From the NCBI GenBank assembly GCA_033439265.1, contig JAVTVX010000031.1, positions 15,227,001 through 15,291,000 on the forward strand: a stretch of 64,000 nt of DNA, in the 5' to 3' direction. Under the pieces are notes generated by a model. The model was not told where the DNA came from. It saw only the letters and a list, made by a program, of their open reading frames with translations, and searched no databases. Origin of the DNA: Dillenia suffruticosa. Its lineage: Eukaryota > Streptophyta > Magnoliopsida > Dilleniales > Dilleniaceae. Of the stretch, positions 1 to 17,341 are shown piece by piece. The position numbers and the translations under genes are program-made. Positions within the stretch are counted from its first letter, which is position 1. Each line of letters begins with the position of its first letter.

Positions 1-889
1 GAGGGCTTTTCTGGAAAGAATTGGCTTCTCCTTGTCACCAGAAAAAATAATTGTATCATGTACTAACATTAACTAAGAATTTCTTCTATCTTACTGAAAA
101 CCCTTTAGTGAACCCAATATTGCAGCCCTAGTAATGATGCTACATAGCATGTCCATCACTCAAATGAAATGGAAAAGGTGATAAGGGATCACGTTGCTTA
201 AGACCTCTTGAAGCCTGTAGGTGTTTCATTTAGCAAAGCTGAAAAAAGGGTCTTGGGAGACATTTCTTAATCCATCCCCCCCCCCCAAAATAAAAAAGAG
301 AGGTAAAAGCTGTTCTCTATAAGACATACAATAGAAGCACACAAGAGATGTGATTATGCTCTTTCTCTATATTCAGCTTACAAATCACCCCTCTACCGTC
401 CACCCTCAAATGTACATGCACCAAGTGGTTTGTTATGAAAGCCACATCTAGAATTTCCTTCACTCCGTGAAAGCATGTTAAAACCTGCCAACTACCTTTT
501 CGATTGTCATCTTAACCATCTGGTCAACACCTCTGAGCTATGGATACTCACGACTTAACTTATGGGAAACCGTCTTTTATTTTAGTTACCCCTGCTTTCT
601 TTGGGATGGACACATGAAAGGTTCAGTTATAGCTCTCACTCTCTAGAAGCATAAAAAGTTCATCACATCATACAAGCAACATGTGCATGTTTTCACCATC
701 TTTCCTTCTTTTTTTTTTGGGTTCATTTAGATTTGATTTTCATGCGTGCTGTTATTTTGGTTTTGAAATTACTTCTAGATATGCATTTTTTTCCTGATGG
801 ATAGTTCTACATATTTATCAATGTAGGATTATTTGTCATTTTATACCGAGGTCATATTATGTTAAGTGACATTTCTAATTGTTCTACAG
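1..889 (+). other. Intron of the SRL1/PRP38-like gene (upstream exons outside window)
   Basis: No convincing coding stretch is seen. The segment ends in a T-rich tract and the acceptor TTCTACAG just before the exon at 890. By comparison with the plant family, the N-terminal PRP38 domain exons must lie to the left of the window. I treat the whole segment as intronic. Confidence 0.6.
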
Positions 890-3800
890 ATTGGATTTCT
901 TTATTTGAGATATGCTGCAGACCCGAAGACTTTATGGGGTTGGTTCGAACCATATGTCAAAGATGATGAGGTAATCTTTGTGGATGTTTGCAATAGCTCA
1001 TTTAATTTGCATATTTTAACAGCCTTATAACTACGTGGTGAAATATATGACTCCTTTCACTTGATTCTTTTTTGCTTTTTATTGAGGAAGGCGGAGGAGC
1101 AATTGAATTGCCACTTGTCCATATATTGGTGAAAGGTTTGACTTGAAAATATTAAGTATGATAAAATTGGTATCAGAAAATGCCTGCGTTGAATGGATCC
1201 CTCATATAAGAACTCATCTACAAATCTTAGAGCCTTGTTTTCCTCGCTCGCATATAACGCTTCATTCTACCCAAACAATCTCACTAGAAGCTCCAGAACC
1301 TCTTCCTTTCTGTGCTGTCCATTGTCCTCATTACATGTAATGGCTGTTTCTGTTATCTGGCTTGAAAATATAATGCTCTTGGAAGTCAGATATCCCCATT
1401 CACAAGTGGAGTCAAGCCGATTATGCATATTTAGAGTTTTGTGAGAAATGACTGTTAGAACCCTCTTGCATCCAGAAAGTGCTGTATCACCTAAAATCTC
1501 TCTTCCCCTTTTTCGTCACCTTCACCTTTGTTATCCTTAGGAAACTTGTAAGAACCTTCCTATGAGTTATTTGCCACCACTTCCCCATCTAACTGGAACA
1601 ACCAACTGCAACTTTCAAGAAAAATTTAATTTGAATACATGTTTTTAGTTCCTTACACAGAGAAAATAGGTGGTGTCCTGGTGAGAAGAAAATCTTCCCT
1701 GTTACTAATAGTCATTGCCCCATAAGAATGCTGAAATTGAATTGCAAATAAAGCACAAAAACTTTTGAAACCTCACCTTCGTGATGTTCCATAGGTAGAC
1801 CTTATTGGAGAGTGCTTCACCTGGCTTCATCTGTAGGAAATCATTTGTCTATCCACATGGAGGGTTGAAGTTGAGACGTAAAGCCTTATGGTTATATGGA
1901 ATTCAAATTTCTAAATGAGGGTAGCCAAAATAAGAGTTGGATGATGAAGCAACCCTAGAAAACATCACAGAATCATGGGATCTAGATCCTATGATCCAAC
2001 TAAATGCTGAGATGTTGGACAGTTATATGGAAGGCAGCGGGAAGTATTAGTGTACCTTTTTGGAAGTGAGTTTGATTTTATTTTGGTCTTCTTTGCTCAT
2101 GAATTGATGGACTCAAACTTGAGGGAGGGAGTAGGGGCATGATTTGCAAATTAGATATGAGGTCCACAGTCAACTTTATTGGACTTTTTGGCCCCCTAAG
2201 GACCATCATTTTGGGACCCTGTGATTCTTGAGATTTGTATGCTGTTAGTTGCTTTTTCGGGGGGCAGGGTTGGGGGGGTCATTGGTCTATTTAGCCTCAT
2301 AACCGTGATTCAATACTAGGTGCTTGTCTAAAATGCTGGTTAAATATGGTAATTACATTGAGTATATGATGAGGTTTTGATCAAGTCGAACAAAGAGAAG
2401 GTTTTGTCTAGTCAGTTGGGAGGCGGTGCAGACCTTAATTTGATGGAGGTCTATGGCTTGGTATTATGCTGTCTAAAAACATTCCTTTAGTGGGAAAGTG
2501 ATTTTGCTGATTTTCTTTAAAACTCGACCTTTTGTCACGGTGATCAATGGTAAGCATGATCTTCAGTAAGATGAATGTGATACTATGACGGGAGTAACGA
2601 TTACTTGTATGAGCTCTTGGAAATTCATGTTTTGCGTGTATTCTACATTTCTTTTGTTCTTTAAATGCAAAGTGGATGATAAAAACTGGGCTTCGGTTTT
2701 AGAGAAATGTTTAGATTGGTGAGACTCCATTAGCTTCACTCTTCCCAAAACTATTTAATCTGTCACCTCTTTGTAGTATCCTGATTTCAGAGTTTGATTT
2801 ATAAGACCATCTCTGTTTCTACCTTAACTTGAGTGATAGGAGGACCACTTAGTTTATTCTTTGTCCAAGTTGATTTATCTATTTCAGCCTTCAAATCTTC
2901 CTTATAAGAGGGTTTGGACTATAATATTTTTGGTTCCTTTTTCACTTGTCCCCAGAAAATAGACAAGCTCTCCTTTTGCTTTGGGTAATGTCATATGGAG
3001 GATCAAAACTTCCTATGGGGTCAAGGGCTTTCTCTGGATCGTTGAGTGCATTAAGCTAAATAGTATTATCTGTTGTGGCAATGGATCCAAGATATTTTTT
3101 TTTCAACACTATTTCTTTGGGCCTTCTGTATGGTTTTCTGGGGCACTCTTTTACGTTCGTTGTTCAAACCACAAAAACAACCTCATTGTTTGCAGGCTAA
3201 GAATGTTGACTATCAATTCCTGTTGCATCATGCACTATGAAGCCCTTTGAATTTTATTTTGTGAATTATTGTGAAATCTCTGGTATAAAAATTTGTGATG
3301 TTACTAAATGTTTATCCCGAAATTAATGTTGTATTAGCAATTTTGGATTGTTTTCAGGAATTTTCTCCTGGATCTAATGGTAGAATGATGACAATGGGTG
3401 CTTATGTGCGGGACTTGCTTCTTGGACAGGTTAATTTTCTGAGTTTTGTTTCTTTGTATTTTGTAATTAAGATAATTACAAATTGCATGTCGCCATGTTT
3501 AGTGTGCAAGCTCAAGAATATGATTTTTCTTTAATATTTAGATTCCAAGCTTGTTTCTGGTCACTTCATTTGATGTTTTTTTACTGATCTGTAGTCTTTA
3601 ATCAACTTCTCCTGTATATCATCATTTTTCTTTGGAACACAGGTACTAACAGAGAACATTGTTTGGCTCTTTTCTTGTTTGAGATATAACATGGCCTAAA
3701 TTAAATACTGGGATTAATTTCTTTTGTCTTCCTTTTTTGGGTTCATTTGGCATAGGACAAAAGCTTCTTGTATGAAATTTTAAACAGGTTCTGTTTCTTG

Positions 3801-5572
3801 TTAATGCTATATGAGACAAATTTTCTCTCTAATTAGTAATTGATCATTTTGCGATGACCACTATAGAAAAGTTGATATTGCTACCTTGGTTACAAGTTCA
3901 GCAAATTGAAGTAATCAAGCCTCATCTCTGGTGGTACATCCTTTGTCAACTTCTGATTTCTTTTACTAAATGTTTGTTTGGTCTCTTTTCACGATTAAAA
4001 GGAAAGTTATAACCACTTCCAGGGAAATAAAATGAAAAACTTTTATAGGCGGGAGAAATATATATAGAGAACATTTCTTTATTTAGTTCTACTCTGTTGG
4101 AAATACAAATTGGTCATTTTGTTGAAACTTTCACAAGCATGACAATATGTTTCTTCTGAGAAGCAACTTAACCGAGTTCCATGTTCACTACTAATCAATT
4201 ATGGATAATAGTATCTTTATTTCAGAATGAGGGACTCAGCATTTCTGTTTCTGATAACTTTATTTCCCATAAGGTTTTTAACTCTTTTGGGCCAGGGGAT
4301 TTGGTGAGGGGTGTTGTTGAGCAATTACTATGTAGAACCTAGTTCCAGATAAAGGTCAATGCCTTGAGCTTACTCGAGGATTCAGGCTGTCACAACCTAT
4401 TATTTTGATAATTGCATCTCTCTTTGAAACTGTTAAGCTGTTTGTGCCTTCTTGAAGGCCTTGGTATTTGGGGAGTCTGTTGCCCCCATGAATCTGCTAT
4501 TGATTTTATTACCATGGTTGTGGTCAATTAATTTGATTGTACCCTTGCATTTCAAGAGAATGTGGTCTTATTGTGCTGTTTGTATTAACATCTCGTTCAG
4601 AATTGAGGTTTCATATTCACTTGTAGTTATGTTTTGTGTTCCTTACCTTAAGGGAAAAATAACAATTCATTTATTTTGTTGCAGTATTATTTTGATACTC
4701 TATTTCCGCGCACTCCAGTTGCCGTAATGCGGCAGATTGTTGCCAATCTTGAAAGACTGAAACTTCCAACTAAGCATTCTGGTGTGACTGGAGATGCAAA
4801 CCGTCACGCATCTGATGAGACTGCTCGCCGGCCTCCTTCTGTGAAAGCTGCACTTTCGGTCTCTTTTGGTCAGCGAGCTCCTCATAGAGCATCAACCAGG
4901 GATTCTTCCCCTGTTCGCCGCACCATAACACCATCTCATGATAGAAATGGCAGTGATGATTTGAGAAGATCTCCCAGCCGTGATCGTAGCAGGAGCCATG
5001 ATATTTCTGACCGAGACTATTTGGACAGAAACAGGGATCGAGATAGGGATCGCGAGAGAGAGAGGGGCAGGGATCGGGATCGAGGTCGAGATCAATATCG
5101 TGAAAGAGATCGAGATCGGGATCGGGATCAGGATCGTGACAGGAATAGGGACAGGGAAAGGGATAGGGAGCGGGATAGGGAGCGGGATAGGGATAGAGAG
5201 AGAGAGAGGGAGAAGGACAGAGAACGGAGCAGAAGGGATTATGAGCGGGATTATGATAGAGAAGGTAGCAGCAGGGATTATGAGAGGAGCAGCCATGAAG
5301 GTAGTAGGTACCATAGAGAGTATAGTTCCCGTAGGAGTAGAAGCCGGAGCAGAAGTCCTAGTTTGCAAACTCGGAATGTGCAGGATTACCATTCAAGTCC
5401 ACACAAAGATGGAAGCAAGGACAGGACTTCCGTATCTAGCAATCTCGCAAAGCTTAAGGATTTATATGGTGACATAAACAATGAAAAAGGGAGTGCTAGC
5501 AAAGAAAGGGCTCCTGGGGGAGATATTGGAGCTGAAGAGGTGATTAGACTTGGCGGCTTTACCTGGAAGTAG
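890..5572 (+). CDS. SRL1: SRL1 / PRP38-family pre-mRNA splicing factor, 3' part (last three exons)
   Basis: Exons 890-970, 3358-3429 and 4685-5572 join in phase to give about 346 residues, ending at TAG 5570-5572. The first two exons encode the end of the PRP38 domain (IGFLYLRYAADPKTLWGWFE, then FSPGSNGRMMTMGAYVRDLL). The third continues YYFDTLFPRTPVAVMRQIV and then runs into a long low-complexity tail of Arg-Asp, Arg-Glu and Arg-Ser dipeptides (about 4980-5370). The C-terminal block SNLAKLKDLYGD and the end EEVIRLGG match my memory of Arabidopsis SRL1 (PRP38B type). PRP38 proteins act in spliceosome activation in the nucleus, and RS-type tails usually mediate contacts between splicing factors. 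The purine-rich repeat leaves long open frames on both strands, which are shadows. The N-terminal part is missing only because the window starts inside the gene. There is no functional link to the kinase cluster downstream. Confidence 0.92.
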
Positions 5573-6799
5573 CATGGCTTTGTAGTTGTTTGTTTGCAAT
5601 GCTAGTGTCAGAATTACAGCAAGCGATTCACCAAGACATTTGCTCTCTCTCCTTTCACATTTTTATTCTAACTTTCTCTTGCTTCACCAAGATGACGGTG
5701 GAGATTAGTGTGACAAGCATATTAAAATTCGGATTCTGTACCAATTATGATTTAGTGTGTTAGTTGTTCTGCTTAATTATTCAGGACTGCCCAATTGTTT
5801 TGACAAAAAATGTATGGGGTAATATCAACCATCTGGACTTACTGTTAAAGAATATTGTACCGACAATACTTTGTTTTCCCATAAGTTGTGTATTCTGTGA
5901 AGTTAAGTGGTTAGATGAGATAGTTCAGTTTATTTCTGGCAGCTAACTAATGAAAAACCAGGAAAAGTAAAAACCTGATTGTGGGGCGCAGCAATAATAT
6001 TCATAAGGTGGAATCAGAACCTCCGGATGCAGATGAAGTGTAGGTTCGTTTATTTGGGAATGGGGTGCTGAAAGGCTCCTTACATGGCCAAAACAAGGGT
6101 AGTGTAAGGTTTGGTTTGGAGTATTAAATGGGATGAACGAAACACTATAGAGGGGGCGAATAAAAATTTTAGTTTGTTTAATGGTTTTATCGAAATGATT
6201 ATCCTCAATGTATAGCGCCTAAACTACGGGTCTTCCACTTAAATAAGTAAATAAATGCGTCATTTGTTAGCATGACAGTATCCCGTGATTTAGCAAATGT
6301 GTAATTTTTTTTGAATTGGTTCGTAACTTCTTGAATTAAATTAATTTGATTTTTAGATATCGGTGATTAATAGAAAAGAAGGATAATTTTTTGTACCTTG
6401 GGGAGAAGGGATGGAGGAGCAAGTAGCTACCCTATGGAATTTTAAGAAAAAAATTGTATATAATTTTTAAAATTAGAATTTTAAATATGTTTTACTCCCT
6501 AAAAATTAAAATAACTTGTGCCTTAAAATTATAATCTCGTACACTTATTATACTTTTTCTTAATATAAAATTTTGAATTCGTCCTGTCATTATTATTGAG
6601 TTAAATGTTCAATTTTTGAAAAGGAAAATGAGACTTAATGTGAAGATAAGTATTCTATTTAAAACCAACAATCATGGCGAGATCACACCACCAAGGTATA
6701 GCTGGTCCGAAGATGGCGAGGATACCAAGTACTTTTTTTTTTTTTTAATTTTTTGTGATAGAATCAATCCAAAATTGCAACATGAACGAGGTATCACGT
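5573..6799 (+). other. 3' UTR and AT-rich spacer after SRL1-like gene
   Basis: The first 350-400 bp are probably the SRL1-like 3' UTR. No poly(A) site could be fixed. The rest is AT-rich spacer with short open frames that show no family resemblance. Confidence 0.5.
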
Positions 6800-7480
6800 T
6801 ATTTATATTTATGGTACATGTCCCAAATCGTGTGAAATCCAAACTTGTCGGATCCGTAGTTCATCAACAGACCTCGTTAGTACTTGTCGATTGCACCTCT
6901 TTTAATAGCCAATTGTTCAGCACCTCTGGTCGGTCTTTAGATTTCTTCGGTGCTCGGTGTAAATTACTAGATTTATTAAAGAGATATTCACTTTTTTTTA
7001 AAAATATGAAGTGAATTTTACATAAATAGAAAAAAAATCTATAATCGTAGTTTATGAGGAAAAGAATTTCTACGATAATCTGAACTTCCTAAATGGGTAA
7101 AATTTTACAAATTTTGAAAATCTTACGATCTGATTCCTCAAAATCTTAGGACACTGTTATAAGGAAATGAGAGTTTTTATCTCTTTGCATACACATGACT
7201 CTTACAAACAAAAGTTATATAAGTTTTAATGCACCCACCGTCCAAATAAATCCTCTCAACCTACACATAGCACACAAAGCATACAAAGCTCTCGCTCTCT
7301 CCAACTCTCTCCCTCGGTATCATTCTATTTGCTTCCTTTTGAAAATCACTCTTTAATTTGAGCGTCGGATCCTCTCCAATGGTTTTTTGTAGGACTTTCG
7401 ATTGAAATCACTAGACGGCCAAGCCATTCCTTTCAAATTAACTTAACCATTATTTGTGGAGTCAAACCTATTTCGAACAT
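6800..7480 (+). mobile_element. Old LTR fragment, Ty3-gypsy-like (fossil)
   Basis: The stretch 7230-7480 carries a plant LTR layout: AAAGCATACAAAG, a CT-rich block, TTTGAGCGTCGGA, GGTTTTTTGTAGG and GTGGAGTCAAACC. The same ordered motifs occur in reverse complement at 32391-32600, so both belong to one repeat family. The left part (6800-6990) shares weaker similarity with that copy. No internal coding region is attached. The boundaries are approximate and it looks old. The Ty3-gypsy assignment is inferred from the TTGAGCGTCGGA-type motif and is not proven. Confidence 0.45.
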
Positions 7481-9321
7481 ATATATATATATTAAATCAT
7501 TAAATTCTTGTATTTATCCTAAAATTTACTTCAAATATTCACTCTATTTATTAATATATATTTTTCTAGGCCATCTCCCCAGGTAACATTTTCTTTGAAG
7601 CTTTAAGTATAGGCTACTTGACATAGAACTTCATTCCCTAATTATTGGATCATTTTCAAAGTGGTCCTATGTATATATCATTTTCTGCATATTAAAGACT
7701 TGCAGTTTCATTGGTCAAGAAGCCTATTATGGGGCCGGTGACCTACATATTCGAGTAAGGGCAAAAACCATTTATTTAAAAAAAAAAAAAAAAATCTTGT
7801 GGGGGAGAATGAAAGACACTGGAAGCGTCCAACACGTTCATGACTCGCGTTGGAAATACGAGTTTCGTCCCCCTGGGTCACTCAAAATCTTAACTCGTCT
7901 TCTATATTAAATCAAGCTAATTAAATATGCTTGATATATATTTTTTGTTTTAAGAAAAATGATAAAATGGAAATTGTGTTCACAATAAATCTATTTTCTA
8001 AGTTATTCTTTACCTTTAAATGATAGTAAAATTTTTCCTTGAATATCAAAATTCTAAAATAATTATTTTTGGAAAGAAGTCAAATTACAATTTTTTTTTT
8101 ATAGTTTTCGATGTTATAAGCAATTAACCTTAATTAAAATTATGATCACTCATGTTTTTTTTATATATAAATGATCGATATTCGATAATTATATTAAAAT
8201 TGATTAAATTTAGTTCGAATTAGATTGGACTCTTAAAGGTAAAATTCTCTTCGTTTCTACTTTGTCATATACAAAACTTGAATTCTAGATTTTATTTAAA
8301 AAATATCAGTGTATTCATTTTTTTAAAAATACCAATATTCAACCATCGGAACCTTACAATCACTCTGGTTACCCACTAATCACGCGGCTAGTTATCAATG
8401 ACCAACCTTTCACCTTGGTAAGCTCTCTACTTAGCTATCCTCCCCTTCATGAGCTCCAATAAATTATACTCTAATATAATCTTACATATTTATAAAAGTC
8501 ACAAAATTGCACTTCACACAATAGTTTTTCAAATTCATATGTACTAAATATTCCCTTTCTTTACTTACTAATTTATTTATTATATAAATTTATTTTCACC
8601 AAAAAATTACTTTCTATTTTATATATTTGGATTTAATCAAAACATAATAATTGTATTATTGAGTACATAACTTTTTTCCACTTTTTTCCTATCTCTTGAA
8701 AAATCAGAGGATTACTTCATTTCTGAATAGTCTAAAAAATTATGGAACTTGAAGACTTTGAAATGCATATTTCCTTTTCTTTTTTTTTTTTTCCGGTTCT
8801 AAGATAGGCAAAAATAAAGACGTGTGAGAAATCTCATCGATAAAAATTGAATTAAAAAATTCTTAGATGGGGTTTGGTTGAAGAAAATGAGAATCGGAAT
8901 CGGATTTAAATCTAGATAAATTATTTAGATTAATGAAATTGAAATAAAATTTTGAAAATGAAGCTTCCAAAATAAGGGTTTATAAAATCTAAATGAAAAT
9001 ATGGGTATTATGAAATTCATATCAAAAGTTTTTATTTTGATTTCAATTTGGATTACCAAATTTGAATCAAAGGTTTCTTTAGTTAGAAAGTTGAGACAAC
9101 GTGAAGTAGACGACAACAACTCTTACAACAACTCTCTTCCTCAGCTACATGTTTTGATGGCTACATAGCTGAATGCTTTTCCAACGCCTGAATGACTTTT
9201 GCATTTATGCAAATGTTCTACAACTTGTGGCCCAGCGTAATGAGATTTTTCAAAGTCCACAAGTGAGATTTTTCTTTGGACCAAACAAAGACCATTAAGT
9301 CCATGAAATGTGATGCTCCAA

Positions 9322-9365
<44 letters not shown>

Positions 9366-10059
9366 AATCGCTATGGTTAATTAAAAGAACACAATGGTGT
9401 GTGCCTCTTCAAAAATGGTAGTAATATTTACAGAGATTAATAATATTAATATAAGTTTTTTTGTATAATTTTAAAAAATTTTAATAAATATAAAATTATA
9501 TTTTATCAGATTATGTTATTCTAGTTATATATACTACATTCTTTATTGAAAAAATTTTGAATATGACTCTGATATCATATTAATAAAAATAAAACATAGA
9601 AAGTAATATAAAATATAAAACTCAAATACTATGATACCGTATGGAAGAAATTTTGAACATGGTGATGATACCATATTAAAAATAGGAATATGGTTTTCAT
9701 GCCATGTTAAAGAAATTTGAATATAGGAAGCAATGGAGAGTTAGGGTTTATATTATTTTTATATTTCTTCCTATATTTAAATTTTTTTTGACATGGTATC
9801 ATAATTATTTTTATATTTTTAATATTGCTGATGTCCTCTTGAATAAAATTTTTTTTTGCATATATAAAGATAGGGGAAAGAAAGGATGTGAATGTTATTA
9901 TTTCTCCGATATTTAATTGGATAGGCCCCTAGAGTTTTGAGTATTTTTTTTGTTACACAGCGATTACAAAAATCATAAAAATAGACATGTTCATAAAGAT
10001 TCGAATACTAGAACTCGAGAAAGATATTAAATAAGAGATCTTTATCGCTCAGATGCCCA
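7481..10059 (+). other. AT-rich intergenic spacer
   Basis: No gene was recognised. There are poly(A)/poly(T) tracts and a TA microsatellite at 9327-9361. A possible minus-strand SINE-like remnant lies at about 9935-10058: a T tract at its left end and, on the - strand, a tRNA box-B-like GTATTCGAATC. The segment 8870-9075 is a low-complexity A/T/G-rich block that could be a decayed MITE, but no terminal repeats were clear. Confidence 0.4.
9327..9361. repeat. TA dinucleotide microsatellite
   Basis: An alternating TA run, interrupted once by TG. Confidence 0.9.
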
Positions 10060-14810
<4,751 letters not shown>

Positions 14811-15272
14811 TTGTCACTTTCTTAAGCGGGATCATCAAGTAATTGAGAATTGTCATTTTCTTCTATGCGAAGTCTTGAAAGTCCTAACAATTTTTCCATG
14901 TTTTTTGATGATCATGAATTTGACTAATAAAGTGCGAACAGACCATAGTTGAAACAAGACAGCAACATTTACAGAAGTAAGTCTGCCCAAATATGAGACC
15001 ACCAACTTCATTGATTGGAATCACAAGTTATTTCTGATATCATCCACATTGCACCATATGTTTTTCCACTAAGCCATCAATAAATTGTGAAATTAAACAT
15101 ATTATCTTCCTCACCTGAAATCCATAAAAGAACAAAAAGGAAGTAGCATAGTTTATATGGTTCTAGCACAAAAGTTCTAGTTGATCCAATATTAGAGCAC
15201 TGATATCTTTTAATTAAAATTTTGGGTTCGATTCTTTATGTACGGAGAAAGTAGGCGACATGTAACACCAAG

Positions 15273-15275
<3 letters not shown>

Positions 15276-15322
<47 letters not shown>
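15276..15322 (+). repeat. 47-bp homopolymeric A run at the LTR start
   Basis: An unbroken A tract 15 bp inside the LTR terminus. Its length may be affected by assembly error. Confidence 0.9.
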
Positions 15323-15325
<3 letters not shown>

Positions 15326-15330
15326 TTGGA

Positions 15331-15391
15331 GACGCAGCGTTTTGGGACAAAACGCTGCGTCCCCAATTGGGGATTAGGGTTAAAACCCTAA
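15331..15391. repeat. Three consecutive perfect inverted repeats in the LTR
   Basis: GACGCAGCGTTTTG (15331-15344) pairs perfectly with CAAAACGCTGCGTC (15348-15361) around a 3-nt loop. It is followed by the 12-bp palindrome CCCCAATTGGGG (15361-15372) and then by TTAGGGTT/AACCCTAA arms (15374-15391), which contain a telo-box-like AACCCTAA. The cluster lies just before the CT repeat. In this position it could be a promoter element or a structured transcript end. The function is inferred only. Confidence 0.85.
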
Positions 15392-15394
15392 CCC

Positions 15395-15448
<54 letters not shown>

Positions 15449-15450
15449 CC
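15392..15450 (+). repeat. CT dinucleotide microsatellite in the LTR
   Basis: A nearly uninterrupted (TC)n tract at about 15399-15438 followed by short imperfect units. CT-rich tracts near plant transcription starts are common, so it may mark the LTR core promoter, but this is inference. Confidence 0.7.
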
Positions 15451-15665
15451 CGACGTTCCCTCTCCTGCGGCTGTTCGCCTTCTCCCGCGGCCGTTCGGCT
15501 TCCTCCGCCTCGCCGCACACCGCCGCGAGCCTCCGCGCGCACTACCTTCCGCCACCACACGCGACTGCAGGGCCTTCTGCAGCGCGATCTCCCAGCAACA
15601 GCACTAGCCCAGACCGCAAGCGCGAGCGCACGAGCGCAGGAGCGCAGGAGCGCGCGAGCGAGCAA

Positions 15666-16143
15666 GCGCGCGAGCAGGCGCGCGAGCAGGCGCGCGAGCA
15701 GGGCGCGCGAGCAGGCGCGCGAGCAGGCGCGCGAGCAGGCGCGCGAGCAGGGCGCGCGAGCAGGCGCGCGAGCAGGCGCGCGAGCAGGCGCGCGAGCAGG
15801 GCGCGCGAGCAGGCGCGCGAGCAGGCGCGCGAGCAGGCGCGCGAGCAGGGCGCGCGAGCAGGGCGCGCGAGCAGGCGCGCGAGCAGGCGCGCGAGCAGGC
15901 GCGCGAGCAGGGCGCGCGAGCAGGCGCGCGAGCAGGCGCGCGAGCAGGCGCGCGAGCAGGGCGCGCGAGCAGGCGCGCGAGCAGGCGCGCGAGCAGGCGC
16001 GCGAGCAGGGCGCGCGAGCAGGCGCGCGAGCAGGGCGCGCGAGCAGGCGCGCGAGCAGGCGCGCGAGCAGGCGCGCGAGCAGGGCGCGCGAGCAGGCGCG
16101 CGAGCAGGCGCGCGAGCAGGCGCGCGAGCAGGCGCGCGAGCAG
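15666..16143. repeat. GC-rich 12-bp tandem array with 49-bp higher-order pattern
   Basis: About 39 copies of GCGCGCGAGCAG, almost without substitution. Ten single extra G residues are placed mostly after every fourth unit (12+12+12+13 = 49 bp). The extra G shifts the frame, so a conceptual translation cycles through AREQ, GARA and RASR repeats. All such frames are artefacts of the repeat. The block is extremely CpG-rich and purine/pyrimidine alternating. It lies inside the solo LTR. Confidence 0.95.
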
Positions 16144-17195
16144 AGTGCGCGCAGAGAGCGCGAGCAGAGCGCGCGAGCGCGCAGGGGCGCGCAGCAGCGT
16201 GCGAGCGCGCACGAGCACGCCCCAGCACAGCGCACCAGCGCACGGGCGAGCACCAGCCCGCGAGCCACTGTCGGCCCGCAGGCCCGCCAGCCTGTAGGCC
16301 CATTAGCCGCCGGCCCATCAGCAGCAAGCCCACGGGCCCACCAGGCCCGACAGCCCGTCCAAGCCCGCAGGTCCAGTACGGCCCGCGGCCCAGTTCAGCC
16401 CATCGGCCTGCCAGCCCGCCGGCCCGCTACCCCGTAGCACGCAGACCAGCGAGCCCGCTAGCTGTAGCCCACGAGCCCAGTCCGGCCCGTGGCCCACGAG
16501 CCCGCGACGGCCCGTGACAGCCCACGAATCTTCACGCAGGTAAATGACTTAGGGTTTTGCTTCGGATCTGTGTTTAGATCTAACAAATAAACCTTGTTTT
16601 GATAGGAAACCCTACAGACTTTGGAGTGACCGAAGCGACTTTCGGACGAGACTCGACGCTTCGAGAAAACCCTAGGTGAGGAGATTTCTGCTCTAACTGA
16701 TACTTTGAATGAATCTAGAATTGAATCTAAGATGAAAGGTTTTGTATATGTTTAGAGTGTAAGTGGAATGCAAATAGAATACAAATTATGAAATGATTAT
16801 ATATGAATTGAAGGTTAAGTATAGAATGTTACAGAAATTTGATGATCTGATTTAGGTTGATCTTTTGGAGACTCGAGCGGTCAGATCCGAGTTGGCTTGT
16901 CAGTAGGGAGTGACTTCCCTCCCGTAGAACGGTGAGTGGGACTTTGACATTCGCTATTGATTGAAAACCATGTTTCAAAAATATCTTTTAAATGCCATGT
17001 TTCTGCAAAATGTATGATTGTTATGGCTTTCCAATATTTGATGAAATGTTTTGTGACCTTTGGAGTGTCTTAACTGTTGACTTTATTGATATGCATCCAT
17101 GAGTTTTGATAAACGTATATTGTGCCACATTTTCGACATATTGATATGTTTTAAATACTTCCACCGCATTGGCACATGGTATTTACTTACACATT

Positions 17196-17341
17196 TGGGC
17201 TGTATGCCCGGCCGACTTTATGATATTATGTTTTGGGCTGTATGCCCGGCCGACGTTATGATATTATGCATGGGGCTATATGCCCGGCCGACTGGTGATG
17301 GGATGCATGGGGCTACGTGCCCGGCCGATTTGATATTGTGA
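17196..17341 (+). repeat. Four-copy tandem repeat of about 35-39 bp (GGGCTrTATGCCCGGCCGAC core)
   Basis: Four adjacent units share GGGCT-[ATGC]4-TGCCCGGCCGA, spaced 35-39 bp apart by TGATATTATG-type linkers. It lies in the 3' half of the solo LTR and is probably a diagnostic LTR subrepeat. Confidence 0.85.

Noticed and set aside
4892-5477. Open frames in other frames and on the minus strand over the splicing-factor tail
   Set aside because: Shadows of the GATCGxGAyAGG-type Arg/Asp repeat. The translations are low-complexity Ile/Pro or Ile/Gly strings.
6616-7014. 132-codon open frame
   Set aside because: Contains a poly(T)-encoded Phe run, shows no family signal and overlaps the LTR-like fragment.
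8870-9075. Decayed MITE
   Set aside because: No convincing terminal inverted repeats or target duplication could be fixed.
15210-16437. Long overlapping open frames on both strands (up to about 400 codons)
   Set aside because: They are produced by the 12-bp GC array and CT repeat inside the solo LTR. The translations are only AREQ/GARA/RASR or LLAR/PARA repeats and start in a poly(A)/poly(K) run.
16540-16604. Intron-like GTAAAT...GATAG stretch as part of a gene
   Set aside because: It lies inside the LTR. It may be spliced in the element's leader, but there is no coding exon on either side.
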